A stretch of DNA of 64,000 nt from Kitasatospora sp. GAS204B (GTDB lineage: Bacteria; Actinomycetota; Actinomycetes; Streptomycetales; Streptomycetaceae), in the NCBI RefSeq assembly GCF_029892155.1, contig NZ_JARZAG010000004.1, positions 248,001 through 312,000 of the forward strand. Reading direction: 5' to 3'. The first letter of the stretch is position 1. Each line of letters begins with the position of its first letter. Below the pieces are notes generated by a model, which was not told the DNA's origin, made no database searches, and saw only the letters and a list, made by a program, of their open reading frames with translations. Shown piece after piece: positions 17,018-25,388 of this stretch. The translations under genes and the position numbers were made by a program.

Positions 17018-17191
17018 GGTGGCTCCCCTCGCCGCATCGCCGGCCCCGCTCGACCGGCGCAGGGCCCGGCAAGCCCTGCCGCCCACAGCGTACGGGTGCC
17101 GCAGCTCGCGCGGTCGGGGGATCCACGCACGAGCGGCGCGGGTTGACGCGAGGTGGTAGCGCGAGGTGGCAGCGGAGAGCGCCGGCCCCTC

Positions 17192-18145
17192 TCAGCGCCC
17201 GCCGGCCGCCAGCTGCGCGCTCTCCACGGTGTGGTGCAGGTCGCGGGTGGCAGCGGCGGTGGCGGCGGTGCTGACGGTCAGGCAGGCGGCCAGGGCCAGC
17301 GCGGCGGCCACCCGGCGGCGCCTGCCGGTGCGCGGGTGCGGGCTGAGCAGGGCGGCCACCCGGCGCGGCACCGGGCCGGCCGTGGCGGCCGGCGCCAGCA
17401 GGGGGCGCGCCGGGTGCGGGGTGCGGGCGGCCGCCAGCGCGGCACGCCCGACCGCGCGCGCGGTCACGGCGCGGTCGCCGACCTCCCTGGCGGCGCACTC
17501 GTCGGCCCAGCGCTCCAGATGGAAGCCGAGCGGCGCGCGCAGCCGGCGGAGCGCCGGGTGGAGCACGGCGGCGTACTCGGCGGCGGCCAGGAAGAGGTGG
17601 TGGCGGGCGGTCAGGTGGGCACGCTCGTGGGCGAGCAGCGCGGCCCGCTCGGGCGCGGGCAGCGCGCGCAGCATGCCCGCGGTGACCACGATCCGGCCGG
17701 GCCGCCCCGGCAGCGCGTAGGCGTCGGCGCGGTCGTCGTCCAGCACCGCGAGCGGGTGGCCGTCGTCGCCGGCGGCCTCGGTGCACGGGCCGAGGGCGGC
17801 GCGGGCCCGGCGCAGGTCGCTGTACTGCTGGTGGGCGGTGTGCAGGGTGAGGACGCCGGCCACCACCAGGGCGGTGGCCGCCAGGGTGGCCAGCACCATC
17901 GCGGTGGGCGAGGCCTCGTCGAGCCAGGGCAGCGAGATGTGGGCGAGCGCGGCGACGGCCGGGATGCGCAGCAGTCCGGCCGCGGCGAGCAGGCCGAGCG
18001 AGGCGGCGCTGGCGCCGGCCAGCACCACCCCGGTGGCGCCGAGCACCCAGGAAGCCGGGCGCGGCGGCAGCGCGTCGGCCAGCCGGCGGGCGGCCGGGGC
18101 GGCGAGGAAGGGGATCAGGAACGGGACCCAGACCAGGAGGATCAT
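17192..18145 (-). CDS. M56 (BlaR1-like) membrane metallopeptidase
   Basis: A 317-residue protein with transmembrane helices at the N-terminus, about 35-60, about 85-105 and near the C-terminus. The cytoplasmic zinc-protease motif HERAH (LLAHERAHLTARH) is followed by a second ligand region (ERWADECAAREVG). In Actinobacteria these short BlaR1 relatives lack the penicillin-sensor domain and pair with a BlaI repressor, which they probably cleave. It overlaps the upstream BlaI gene by 4 nt (ATGA), so they form one operon. Confidence 0.9.
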   Translation of the reverse strand: MILLVWVPFLIPFLAAPAARRLADALPPRPASWVLGATGVVLAGASAASLGLLAAAGLLRIPAVAALAHISLPWLDEASPTAMVLATLAATALVVAGVLTLHTAHQQYSDLRRARAALGPCTEAAGDDGHPLAVLDDDRADAYALPGRPGRIVVTAGMLRALPAPERAALLAHERAHLTARHHLFLAAAEYAAVLHPALRRLRAPLGFHLERWADECAAREVGDRAVTARAVGRAALAAARTPHPARPLLAPAATAGPVPRRVAALLSPHPRTGRRRRVAAALALAACLTVSTAATAAATRDLHHTVESAQLAAGGR

Positions 18146-18546
18146 CGCGCGCCCCCCGCTTCCTCGGCGGACGCCTGCGGGCCCTCGCCGAGCAGCTCGC
18201 GCAGCAGCCGTTCGTCGTCGTCGGAGAGGTCGGAGACGAAACGTGCCAGCACGGTGGAGCGGTCCAGCTCGCGCTCGAGTTCGGTGCGCATCCGGCGGGC
18301 GGCGAGGCCGGCCGGGTCCCGCACGGTCGGGGTGTAGGCGTAGGCGCGCCCGGCCCGGTGGCGCTCGACGGTGCCCTTGTCGTGCAGCCGGGCCAGGATC
18401 GTGGCGATCGTGGTGCGGGCCAGCTCGCCGCCGAGGGCCGACTGCACGTCCTGCGGGGTCAGCGGCTGGTCGGCGGCCCAGAGGGCGGCGAGCACCTGGG
18501 CTTCGAGCTCACCCGAGGGGCGGCGCGCGACGGGCACTTCGGTCAT
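18142..18546 (-). CDS. BlaI/MecI/CopY-family repressor
   Basis: A 134-residue winged-helix repressor: LEAQVLAALWAADQPLTPQDVQ, ARTTIATILARLHDKGTVERH, then RAYAYTP and a C-terminal dimerisation helix ending in LLRELLGEGP. It is coupled by ATGA to the M56 protease gene. Two inverted repeats of the GTCTACA-TGTAGAC type lie 23-60 nt upstream of its start, in the divergent promoter, which fits autoregulation. Confidence 0.92.
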   Translation of the reverse strand: MTEVPVARRPSGELEAQVLAALWAADQPLTPQDVQSALGGELARTTIATILARLHDKGTVERHRAGRAYAYTPTVRDPAGLAARRMRTELERELDRSTVLARFVSDLSDDDERLLRELLGEGPQASAEEAGGAR

Positions 18547-18568
18547 GTCGACGTGACCTCCAGTCGTC

Positions 18569-18606
18569 GTCTACAGTCGTGTAGACCGTCTACGTCACTG
18601 TAGACG
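18569..18606. promoter_or_regulatory. Twin BlaI-type operators
   Basis: Site 1 (18569-18586) is GTCTACA, 4 nt, TGTAGAC. Site 2 (18587-18606) is CGTCTAC, 6 nt, GTAGACG. They adjoin end to end between the blaI-like gene and the divergent DedA gene. The TACA/TGTA half-sites are those bound by BlaI-family dimers. Their place suggests control of both directions. Confidence 0.85.
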
Positions 18607-18641
18607 GTCGAGGCGCGTTCCGCAGGACCGCCTCCACCAGT

Positions 18642-19376
18642 ATGAGAGGTCCGCCCATCGTGCCCTTCGCCTCCTCCCTGACGGCGCTCGCCGGTCATGC
18701 CCTCGCGGGTCATGCCCTCGCGGTCAACGTGCTGGACGCCTCGTCGCTGCTGGCCGCGTTCGGCGCGCTCGGCATCGCCGTGGTGCTCTTCGCCGAGACC
18801 GGTCTGCTGGTCGGCTTCTTCCTGCCCGGCGACTCGCTGCTCTTCACCGCCGGGCTGCTCTGCGTCTCCGGTACGCACAGCGGGCCGCACCTGGTGCTCT
18901 GGCAGGTGATCCTGGCCGCGGTCGCCGGCGCGCTGATCGGTGCCCAGGTCGGCTACCTGATCGGGGCCCGGGGCGGACGGGCGCTGCTGGCCCGCAACAA
19001 GCGCAAGTCGCTGACCAACGGCGTCGAGCGGGCCGAGGAGCTGCTGTCCAAGTACGGCTACGGCAAGGCGATCGTGCTGGCCCGGTTCATCCCCGTGGTG
19101 CGCACCGTGCTCAACCCGCTGGCGGGCGTGCTGGAGGTGCCGGTCCGGACCTTCACGCTGTGGCAGGTGGTCGGCGGCACGGTGTGGGCGGTCGGCGTGG
19201 TGCTGGCCGGGTACGCGCTCGGATCGTCCGTTCCCAACATCGACAATTACTTGTTGCCCATTATTGGTCTGGTAGTAGTTGTCTCCGTGATCCCCATTGC
19301 TCTCGAATTGCTCCGCGCCCGCCGCGAGGCGCGCCAGTCCGGCTCCGACCAGCAGGACGGGGGTGCGGCCCGATGA
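18642..19376 (+). CDS. DedA-family membrane protein
   Basis: A 244-residue polytopic protein with the DedA/VTT signature: FAETGLLVGFFLPGDSLLF, the re-entrant G-rich LIGAQVGYLIGARGG, and the conserved ARFIPVVRTVLNPLAGV. DedA proteins are lipid-carrier or flippase-like (undecaprenyl-phosphate or phospholipid) transporters needed for envelope homeostasis. It overlaps the next gene, a PAP2 phosphatase, by ATGA, so the two form an operon that fits undecaprenyl-phosphate recycling. GTG 18660 is an alternative start with AGAGG upstream. The promoter faces the BlaI operators. Confidence 0.9.
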   Translation: MRGPPIVPFASSLTALAGHALAGHALAVNVLDASSLLAAFGALGIAVVLFAETGLLVGFFLPGDSLLFTAGLLCVSGTHSGPHLVLWQVILAAVAGALIGAQVGYLIGARGGRALLARNKRKSLTNGVERAEELLSKYGYGKAIVLARFIPVVRTVLNPLAGVLEVPVRTFTLWQVVGGTVWAVGVVLAGYALGSSVPNIDNYLLPIIGLVVVVSVIPIALELLRARREARQSGSDQQDGGAAR

Positions 19377-19987
19377 CGACCGCGCTCCTCGCCTATGACG
19401 GCAGCGGCATCGACGGTGGCCTCTACACCACCATCACCGGGTGGGCGGCCGGCGCCCCGCACTGGCTCGACCAGGTGATCAGGACCTGGTCCGACCTCGG
19501 CCTCGGCCTCTTCGCCGTCTTCATGATCTGGGGCTGGTGGCAGGCCCGCCGGGCGGACTCGGTGGTGATGGCCCGAGTGCTCGCCTCGCCGCTGATCGTG
19601 GTCGCCGTCTACGTGGTCAACTCGATCCTCAAGAGCCTGGTGCACGAGGTGCGGCCCTGCCAGCAGCTGCCGAGCACGGTGACCGTGGAGACCTGCCCCG
19701 GGGTCGGGGACTGGTCGTTCCCGAGCAACCACTCGGTGATCGCCTTCGCGGCGGCCGTGGCGCTCTTCTTCGCCTACCGCAGGCTGGGCGCGATCGCGCT
19801 GGTCGCGGCCGTGCTGATGGCGGCCTCGCGGGTCTGGATCGGCGTGCACTACCCGCACGACGTGGTGGTGGGCTCGCTGGTCGGCATCCTGGTCGCGCTG
19901 CCGCTGGCGGTGCTGGCGGGCCGGGCGGCGCCGCTGGTGGACCGCCTGCGCGGTGGGGCGCTGGGCCCGGCGCTCGGCAGCGGCTGA
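19373..19987 (+). CDS. PAP2-superfamily membrane phosphatase
   Basis: A 204-residue protein with five to six helices and the lipid-phosphatase triad: KSLVHEVRPC (motif 1, degenerate KxxxxxxRP), WSFPSNHSVIAF (motif 2, PSNH in place of PSGH) and SRVWIGVHYPHDVVVG (motif 3). Likely substrates are undecaprenyl diphosphate or phosphatidic acid. It starts at ATG 19373 inside the DedA stop (ATGA). Confidence 0.9.
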   Translation: MTTALLAYDGSGIDGGLYTTITGWAAGAPHWLDQVIRTWSDLGLGLFAVFMIWGWWQARRADSVVMARVLASPLIVVAVYVVNSILKSLVHEVRPCQQLPSTVTVETCPGVGDWSFPSNHSVIAFAAAVALFFAYRRLGAIALVAAVLMAASRVWIGVHYPHDVVVGSLVGILVALPLAVLAGRAAPLVDRLRGGALGPALGSG

Positions 19988-20016
19988 GATCTGTCCCGTC
20001 GTGAGCTGTACCGCAT

Positions 20017-20046
20017 GAAGCCGGGTCCCGGGCGGGGCCCGGCTTC
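20017..20046. terminator. Hairpin after the dedA-PAP2 operon
   Basis: GAAGCCGGG (20017-20025) pairs with CCCGGCTTC (20038-20046) around a G/C-rich loop, followed by a short T-containing tail (GGGCTTTC). The rest of 19988-20309 shows no gene. Confidence 0.65.
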
Positions 20047-20309
20047 GGGCTTTCGGGTGGGAGCGGCGGTGTCCTGGTTGACGGCCCGCGGCCGCGGGCC
20101 GGGTGGATCTTCGCCACCGCTGGCGCCACCCCCTGGCCTTTGACCTGGTGATCGTCAGCCCCTTGTGCGCCCGTGTCCGGCGGGGGCAGCATGAGATCCC
20201 GGGCCGACGCCCACCTGGCCGGCCCGGTCCCCGCACCGTGCGCCATCTGCGCTGCGCCACGCGCCGTGCGCCGCGGGCGGGGCCACTACGGTCGGTCGAA
20301 GGGACGCGC

Positions 20310-20825
20310 ATGCCGTACCGGCTCGACAACATCCAGGGCGACTGGCCCGCCGAAGAACTGCGCAAGGGCGTGGAAGGCCTGCTGGCCGAATCCATGGTGC
20401 TCACCCTCGCCACCGCGGGCCCGGACCACGGGCCGCACGCCAACCTCGCCTTCTACGCGTTCGACGCGGAGCTGGTGCTCTACTTCGTCAGCGAGCGCTC
20501 GACCCGGCACAGCCTGCACCTGTCGGAGCAGGCCAGGGCCGCCGCCACCGTCTTCCTGCCGCCGCCGGTCTTCGGCGAGCAGCTGCGCGGGCTGCAGCTG
20601 ACGGGTCGGGCGGGGGAGGCCTGGGGGCAGCACGCGCAGGCGGCGCTGACGGCCTATCAGGGGCGCTATCCGACCTTCGCCCAGGATCCGCAGGTGCGCG
20701 AGCAGTACCTGAACGGGGGCGGGGCGGCCGCGCTCTACCGGTTCGAGGTGGCGGAGCTGACCGCGGTGGACGAGCCGCACTTCGGGCGGCGCAACTACCT
20801 GCGGGCGCGCGTGGTGCGGGACTAG
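20310..20825 (+). CDS. Pyridoxamine 5'-phosphate oxidase-family (flavin split-barrel) protein
   Basis: A 171-residue protein with the split-barrel pattern: LLAESMVLTLATAGPDHGPHANLAFYAF (beta strands 1-3), VLYFVSERSTRHSLHL and QLTGRAGEAW, ending in FGRRNYLRARV. Such proteins bind FMN, F420 or haem and act as oxidoreductases; the substrate cannot be told from sequence. ATG 20310 has GAAGGG a few nucleotides upstream and is preferred to an upstream in-frame start at 20103. It is monocistronic. Confidence 0.8.
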   Translation: MPYRLDNIQGDWPAEELRKGVEGLLAESMVLTLATAGPDHGPHANLAFYAFDAELVLYFVSERSTRHSLHLSEQARAAATVFLPPPVFGEQLRGLQLTGRAGEAWGQHAQAALTAYQGRYPTFAQDPQVREQYLNGGGAAALYRFEVAELTAVDEPHFGRRNYLRARVVRD

Positions 20826-20849
20826 TTTTTGCCTGTCCTTGGTTGATGG

Positions 20850-20886
20850 GTTGTACAGACAACTACTGGCTGGTTGTCTGTACAAC
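20850..20886. promoter_or_regulatory. Double GntR-type operator before the phosphonatase-like gene (site A)
   Basis: Two 14-bp arms, GTTGTACAGACAAC (20850-20863) and GTTGTCTGTACAAC (20873-20886), form a perfect inverted repeat with a 9-nt gap. Each arm is itself a GTTGT-n4-ACAAC palindrome. The right arm plus its flank (ACAACTTGAC) matches the site before the fused oxygenase gene (40088-40107). These are therefore probably two tandem sites for the GntR regulator encoded at 37613-38425. Confidence 0.8.
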
Positions 20887-20893
20887 TTGACGA

Positions 20894-20975
20894 CTATTGG
20901 CCCGCGCGTCGCTGATCGGACACCTGGCGGCCACCTGGATCACGCAGCCTGGTAGCCACCATGCAGGGCCAATAG
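20894..20975 (+). promoter_or_regulatory. Structured 5' leader of the phosphonatase-like gene
   Basis: CTATTGGCCC (20894-20903) and GGGCCAATAG (20966-20975) form a perfect 10-bp stem across 62 nt within the 113 nt between the operators and the start codon. It could be a folded mRNA leader or a second protein-binding site. No known riboswitch class is recognised. Confidence 0.4.
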
Positions 20976-20999
20976 CGCAACCGGTAAGGACACCCCCCG

Positions 21000-21695
21000 A
21001 TGAGCATCGAGAACCCCACCGACAAGATCACCCTGGTCGTGCTCGACATGGCCGGCACCACGGTGGCCGACGACGGCCTGGTCGAGCAGGCCTTCCAGGC
21101 CGCTGCCGGCGAGCTGGGCGTGGTGGCCGGCAGCGAGCAGCACCAGGAGATGCTCGCGCACGTCCGGGCCACCATGGGCGAGTCCAAGATCTCCGTCTTC
21201 CGCCACCTGTTCGGCGACGAGGAGAAGGCCCAGCGGGCCAACGCCGCCTTCGAGCGCGCCTACCACGACCTGGTCGACGCCGGGCACTGCGCCGCCCTGC
21301 CCGGTGCCGCCGAGGCGATCGCCGAACTGCGGGCCCAGGGCCGCACGGTGGTCCTCACCACCGGCTTCTCCCGGGCCACCCAGGACCAGATCCTGGCCGC
21401 GCTCGGCTGGCAGGACATCGCCGACCTGACCCTCTGCCCCGCCGACGCCGGCCGCGGCCGCCCCTACCCCGACCTGGCCCTCACCGCCCTGCTGCGCACC
21501 GAGACCGACTCGGTCCGCCAGATCGCGGTGGTCGGCGACACCGGCTACGACATGCTCACCGGCACCCGCGCGGGCGCGTCCGTGGTCGCGGGCGTGCTGA
21601 CCGGCGCGCACGGCGCGGAGCGGCTGACGGCGGACGGGGCGACCCACGTGCTGGGCTCGATCGCCGAGCTGCCGGCGCTGCTGGCCGGCCGCTGA
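21000..21695 (+). CDS. Phosphonatase-like HAD hydrolase (PhnX relative)
   Basis: A 231-residue HAD protein. Motif I is VLDMAGTT: nucleophile Asp16, with Ala18 where ordinary HAD phosphatases have Asp, which is the phosphonatase signature. MGESK (Lys63) matches the MGxxK Lys of phosphonoacetaldehyde hydrolase. Later motifs are VLTTGFSR (motif II) and VVGDTGYDM (motif IV). It would hydrolyse phosphonoacetaldehyde or a related compound to an aldehyde and phosphate. No 2-aminoethylphosphonate transaminase (PhnW) lies nearby, so the substrate is open. The tandem GntR sites upstream place it in the same regulon as the ABC transporter and the fused oxygenase. Confidence 0.85.
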   Translation: MSIENPTDKITLVVLDMAGTTVADDGLVEQAFQAAAGELGVVAGSEQHQEMLAHVRATMGESKISVFRHLFGDEEKAQRANAAFERAYHDLVDAGHCAALPGAAEAIAELRAQGRTVVLTTGFSRATQDQILAALGWQDIADLTLCPADAGRGRPYPDLALTALLRTETDSVRQIAVVGDTGYDMLTGTRAGASVVAGVLTGAHGAERLTADGATHVLGSIAELPALLAGR

Positions 21696-21706
21696 GGGCA
21701 CTGCCG

Positions 21707-21740
21707 CGTGGTTGGCAGAGCTGCCGTTCTGCCAACCACG
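21707..21740. terminator. Hairpin after the phosphonatase-like gene
   Basis: A perfect 13-bp inverted repeat, CGTGGTTGGCAGA and TCTGCCAACCACG, with an 8-nt loop, begins 12 nt after the stop codon. It contains GTTGGC half-sites like the regulon operators, but its position favours a terminator. Confidence 0.65.
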
Positions 21741-21765
21741 GGGCACTCAGGTCTACCGTTGCGCT

Positions 21766-21885
21766 ATGGCTCCTACGCCTGCGCAGCCTGTCGAGGCAGA
21801 CACCACCGTCGGGCAGCGCGTCCCGGGGGTCGGCGCCATCATCATCGAGACGACCAATAGCATCCTGAACCGCGTGCACCGCTGA
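21766..21885 (+). pseudogene. Truncated Nudix-like gene fragment
   Basis: ATG 21766 opens 39 codons that end VGQRVPGVGAIIIE and TTNSILNRVHR, resembling the first beta strands of a Nudix domain before a premature stop. A second frame then reads well for about 30 codons (GLPVLTAELARADLRDHLTA) to TGA near 21972. I take this as the remains of a deleted gene. Apart from this and the hairpin, 21696-22000 holds nothing I can name. Confidence 0.3.
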
Positions 21886-22000
21886 CTGCCTCGGGCTTCC
21901 GGTCCTCACCGCCGAGTTGGCCCGGGCCGACCTGCGGGACCACCTCACCGCGAAGATCGTACTGATTCGCTGATCCGCCCTGTTGGGATCCGCCCGGGAG

Positions 22001-22732
22001 TCAGGCCGGCCGGCCCTCCTCGTCCTGCCCGTCACCCTCACCCAGCTCCGACGCGGCCGAGGCCAGCAGCAGGTCCAGGGCGGCCGGGTACGCGCTCTCG
22101 TTCATCCGTTCGGCCAGCAGGTCTGCCGTGGCAGCGATATGAGGGTGCGTCTGTTCCGGGAGCCGCGCGTAGGTCGCCTGCCAGACGGCCTCGTCCGTGC
22201 GGCGGGCGGCCGCCGGAAGGGCGAGAGCGGCGGCGTCGAGCGCCGCGAAGGCCAGGCTCTGGTCGATGAAGACGTGGTAGATCCGGACCGCCGCCCGGTC
22301 CGGGAAGCCCGCACCGCGCAACAGCCCCAGAACGGCCTCGTCCGCCGCGATCTCGTGGGCACGGCCGCTGACGCGGCTTGCGGCCAGGACGGCCGCTTGC
22401 GGGTGGGCGAGGTAGGAGGCGTGCACGCGCAGGCCGAGGGCGCGAAGGTCGGCCCGCCAGTCACCGGTCGGGGCCCAGCCGGTCATCGCGCGGTGCATCA
22501 ACTCGTCCGCGATGGCGCGCGAGAGCTCGTCCATGCCGCGGAAGTACCGGTAGACAGTGCTCGGGTCCGCGCCGAGGGCGAGGCCGAGACGCCGCGCGGT
22601 CAGCCCCTGCGCGCCGTGCTCGCGCAACATGCGCAGCGCGCTCTCCACGATGAGCTCGTGCGAGAGCACCGTGCCCTGCTTGGTCGGCCGTCGCCGACGC
22701 CGCTGCTCGTCCTGGACCACCGCTTTCGCCAT
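22001..22732 (-). CDS. TetR-family transcriptional regulator
   Basis: A 243-residue protein. The N-terminal HTH is clear (IVESALRMLREHGAQGLTAR, then ADPSTVYRYFRGMDEL), followed by an all-helical ligand domain typical of the TetR C-terminal classes. It is divergent from the saccharopine dehydrogenase-like gene with 114 nt between the starts, so that gene is its likely target. The intervening DNA holds an imperfect CAACGCC/GGCGTTTG repeat. Confidence 0.9.
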   Translation of the reverse strand: MAKAVVQDEQRRRRRPTKQGTVLSHELIVESALRMLREHGAQGLTARRLGLALGADPSTVYRYFRGMDELSRAIADELMHRAMTGWAPTGDWRADLRALGLRVHASYLAHPQAAVLAASRVSGRAHEIAADEAVLGLLRGAGFPDRAAVRIYHVFIDQSLAFAALDAAALALPAAARRTDEAVWQATYARLPEQTHPHIAATADLLAERMNESAYPAALDLLLASAASELGEGDGQDEEGRPA

Positions 22733-22846
22733 GCCGCGAGCTTATGCCAACGCCATTGACGTGTGTGGCGGCCCCGGCGTTTGATCGGCACGCGGCCGCT
22801 CAACCGCCCTGAAAGAACGCACGCCCATCCCTCAGAGGAGTCCCCC

Positions 22847-24070
22847 ATGCGTGTCCTGCTGGTCGGCGCCGGAGGCGTCGGTACCGCGATCACCCGGATC
22901 GCCGCCCGTCGGCCCTTCCTGTCCCACCTGGTCGTTGCCGACTACGACGTCGCCCGCGCCGAGGCGGCCGTCGCCGCACTCGGCGACGAGCAGGCGCAGC
23001 GCTTCAGCGCCGCCCGCCTGGACGCGACGGACCAGGCCGCCGTCGAGGCACTGCTGCGCTCCGAGCGCTGCGAGGTGCTGCTCAACGCGACGGACCCGCG
23101 CTTCGTGCTGCCGCTCTTCGAGGCTGCCTTGGCGGCCGGCGCGCACTACCTCGACATGGCGATGTCCCTCTCCCACCCGCACCCGGAGCGTCCGCACGAG
23201 CTCTGCGGGGTCAAGCTGGGCGACGACCAGTTCGCCCGTGCCGAGGCGTACGAGAAGGCGGGCCTGCTGGCGCTGGTCGGCATGGGCGTCGAACCGGGCC
23301 TGTCGGACGTCTTCGCCCGCTACGCCGCCGACGAGCTGTTCGACGAGATCGAGGAGATCGGCATCCGCGACGGTGCGAACCTGACCGTCGAGGGCTACGA
23401 CTTCGCCCCCTCCTTCAGCATCTGGACCACGATCGAAGAGTGCCTGAACCCGCCGGTCGTCTACGAGGCGAACCGGGGCTGGTTCACCACGCCGCCGTTC
23501 AGCGAGCCGGAGGTCTTCGACTTCCCCGACGGCATCGGCCCGGTGGAGTGCGTCAACGTCGAGCATGAGGAGGTGCTGCTGGTGCCCCGCTGGGTGGACG
23601 CCAAGCGGGTGACCTTCAAGTACGGGCTGGGCGACGACTTCATCGCCAAGCTGAAGACCCTGCACGCGCTCGGCCTGGACCGGACCGAACCGCTGACCGT
23701 CCCTTCGGCGAATGGCCCGGTCCAGGTCTCCCCGCGTGACGTCGTCGCGGCTGCCCTGCCGGACCCGGCGACCCTGGGCGAGCGGATGCGCGGCAAGACC
23801 TGCGCCGGCACCTGGGTGAAGGGCGTCAAGGACGGGCAGCCGCGCGAGGTCTACCTCTACCACGTGGTCGACAACCAGTGGTCGATGCGCGAGTACGGCT
23901 CACAGGCGGTCGTCTGGCAGACGGCGATCAACCCGGTCGTCGCACTGGAACTGCTCGCCACCGGCGCCTGGTCCGGCCAGGGCGTGCTGGGGCCGGAGGC
24001 GTTCCCGCCGAAGCCGTTCCTCGATCTGCTGACCGCGTACGACTCGCCGTGGGGTCTGCGCGAGCAGTAG
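22847..24070 (+). CDS. Saccharopine dehydrogenase-family oxidoreductase
   Basis: A 407-residue protein. The Rossmann motif VLLVGAGGVGTAITRIAARR is at the very N-terminus, ADYDVARAEAAVAAL ends strand 2, and the family catalytic region follows (LLNATDPRFVLPLF, YLDMAMS, LVGMGVEPGLSDVFARYAAD). These enzymes act on lysine/saccharopine or on carboxynorspermidine-type imines. The real substrate is unknown. ATG 22847 has AGAGGAG 6 nt upstream. It is controlled, by position, by the divergent TetR protein. Confidence 0.88.
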   Translation: MRVLLVGAGGVGTAITRIAARRPFLSHLVVADYDVARAEAAVAALGDEQAQRFSAARLDATDQAAVEALLRSERCEVLLNATDPRFVLPLFEAALAAGAHYLDMAMSLSHPHPERPHELCGVKLGDDQFARAEAYEKAGLLALVGMGVEPGLSDVFARYAADELFDEIEEIGIRDGANLTVEGYDFAPSFSIWTTIEECLNPPVVYEANRGWFTTPPFSEPEVFDFPDGIGPVECVNVEHEEVLLVPRWVDAKRVTFKYGLGDDFIAKLKTLHALGLDRTEPLTVPSANGPVQVSPRDVVAAALPDPATLGERMRGKTCAGTWVKGVKDGQPREVYLYHVVDNQWSMREYGSQAVVWQTAINPVVALELLATGAWSGQGVLGPEAFPPKPFLDLLTAYDSPWGLREQ

Positions 24071-24082
24071 CACCGGCGGGCC

Positions 24083-24622
24083 ATGGGAGTTGTGAGTCAG
24101 GGAAGCTGCATGGACTTGGCATATTGCAGGGCCGGCACAGCCGTGGAGGACCTCACGGCGCAGTTGGCCGCGGTCCGCGCCGCCGCGGTCGCCGAGGAGT
24201 TCATCTACGTGGACGACAAGACCAGCCCCATCGCTCATCGCGAGGGCCTCACGACGCTGATCGCCTTCGCGCGGCCGGGCGATCGGATCACCGTGGTGAC
24301 GTTGGACCGGCTCGGCTGCGGCCTGCGCGAGACGTTGAGTCTCGTCCGCTACTTCACCGAGCGTGGGATCTTCCTGCGCACGCTCGATCGCGACCTCTCC
24401 CTGGACACCAGCACTCCGGGGCCAGGCACGGACATGGCCGTCGCACTCCTGACCCGGTTGGCACACCTGGAACGGATCTACAAGTCGGAGCACGCCGCGG
24501 CCGCACGGGCTGCCAGACGGGCTCACGGGCCGACGCCCGGCCGCCGGGACCAGCCGGGCGCAGCCACCCACGTGACTTCCGCGCAGATCCAGGTCGGTGT
24601 CCTGCGGCCCCGACTCCTCTGA
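24083..24622 (+). pseudogene. Decayed serine recombinase (resolvase/invertase) N-terminal domain
   Basis: About 140 codons follow the resolvase pattern (LAYCRAGTAVEDLTAQL, EEFIYVDDKTSP, REGLTTLIAFARPGD, VVTLDRLGCGLRETL, STPGPGTDMAVALLTRLAHLERI). The catalytic Ser (YCRVST in active enzymes) is Gly here, and the conserved DRLGRN Arg is Cys. After ARRAHG the frame leaves the family and there is no DNA-binding HTH. It is therefore inactive as a recombinase and marks an old mobile element. Confidence 0.7.
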
Positions 24623-24626
24623 GGTG

Positions 24627-24946
24627 CTAGGCGCAGGCAAACGGCCCGAACGTGCCACGCTCCCAACGGCCCAGCCAGAAGGCCGCGGTGGACTCCGCCT
24701 GGCCCTCGGTGGAACCGTCGTGCGGCAGGTATTCGGTGGGCGCCAGGTAGCCGTCGCCGGGATCGAGGCGGATGCGCAGGCATCGAAGCGGATGACCGGC
24801 TGCGACGTACGCCCGCAGGTCGTCGGTGTGTGCGTAGCGGCTCGCGTAGCCGTGGTGCTTCGTGCGGCAGGTCGTCTGCCTGGGCAGCCTTCGCCCAGAG
24901 CGTCGCGGGCGGAGCGTTCGGCGACGTCTGAGTACCGGTCAACCAC
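24627..24946 (-). pseudogene. Frameshifted remnant of an unidentified protein gene
   Basis: The minus strand reads VVDRYSDVAERSARDALGEG in one frame. After about 24880 it continues in another frame with KHHGYASRYAHTDDLRAYVA, then PLRCLRIRLDPGDGYL, APTEYLPHDGS, and finally RWERGTFGPFACA and TAG (24627-24629). The two parts fit a single original protein broken by an indel. I do not recognise the family. It lies tail to tail with the recombinase remnant. Confidence 0.5.
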
Positions 24947-25275
24947 CAGGCCCCGCTCGCCGATTCTGTCCGGTCGGCGGGGTCTCGAGGTCGATCACTT
25001 CGTGGTGTGGCGACGAGGATCGCGGCCAGGTTCTCGCCCGGTTCGACTGCGACCACGTGTGCGCCGGCGGCCAGCAGCGGCCCGGTCGCCAGACCGGTGC
25101 CGGCGCCGATCTCGAGAACCCGCGTGCCCGGTCGCAGCCCGCAGCGGCCGGCCAGCAGGTCGAACACCGCAGCCGGGTACGGTGGCCGGCCTCGCTGGTA
25201 GGTGCTCGCTGCGGCGTTGAACGACATCCGGCGGTCCGCAGGTGCCGAGCCAGGCGCCGTCGACTCACCGGTCAT
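24947..25275 (-). pseudogene. Truncated SAM-dependent methyltransferase gene
   Basis: From ATG 25275 the first about 85 codons are a clear class I methyltransferase start: FNAAASTYQRGRPPYPAAVF, then TRVLEIGAGTGLATGPLLAAG (motif I) and HVVAVEPGENLA (motif II). The frame then leaves the family (PRSDRPRDPAD) and the rest of the domain, including the post-II and substrate regions, is missing. The gene is therefore broken near 24990-25010 and fused to the remnant that follows. Confidence 0.65.
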
Positions 25276-25388
25276 GCCGATGCCCCCGACCGGTACCGCC
25301 ATCGTTCAGCGCTGCATCCGACACGAACGCCCCCAGCCTCGTCGTGATGGCACGGTCAGTTTAAGGAGGTCCCCGGCGATGTCACGTG

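Noticed and set aside
21707..21740. Additional GntR operator
   Set aside because: It shares GTTGGC/GCCAAC, but the spacing differs (22 nt between the GTTGGC and GCCAAC outer ends rather than the 14-bp site) and it lies just after a stop codon, so terminator is preferred.
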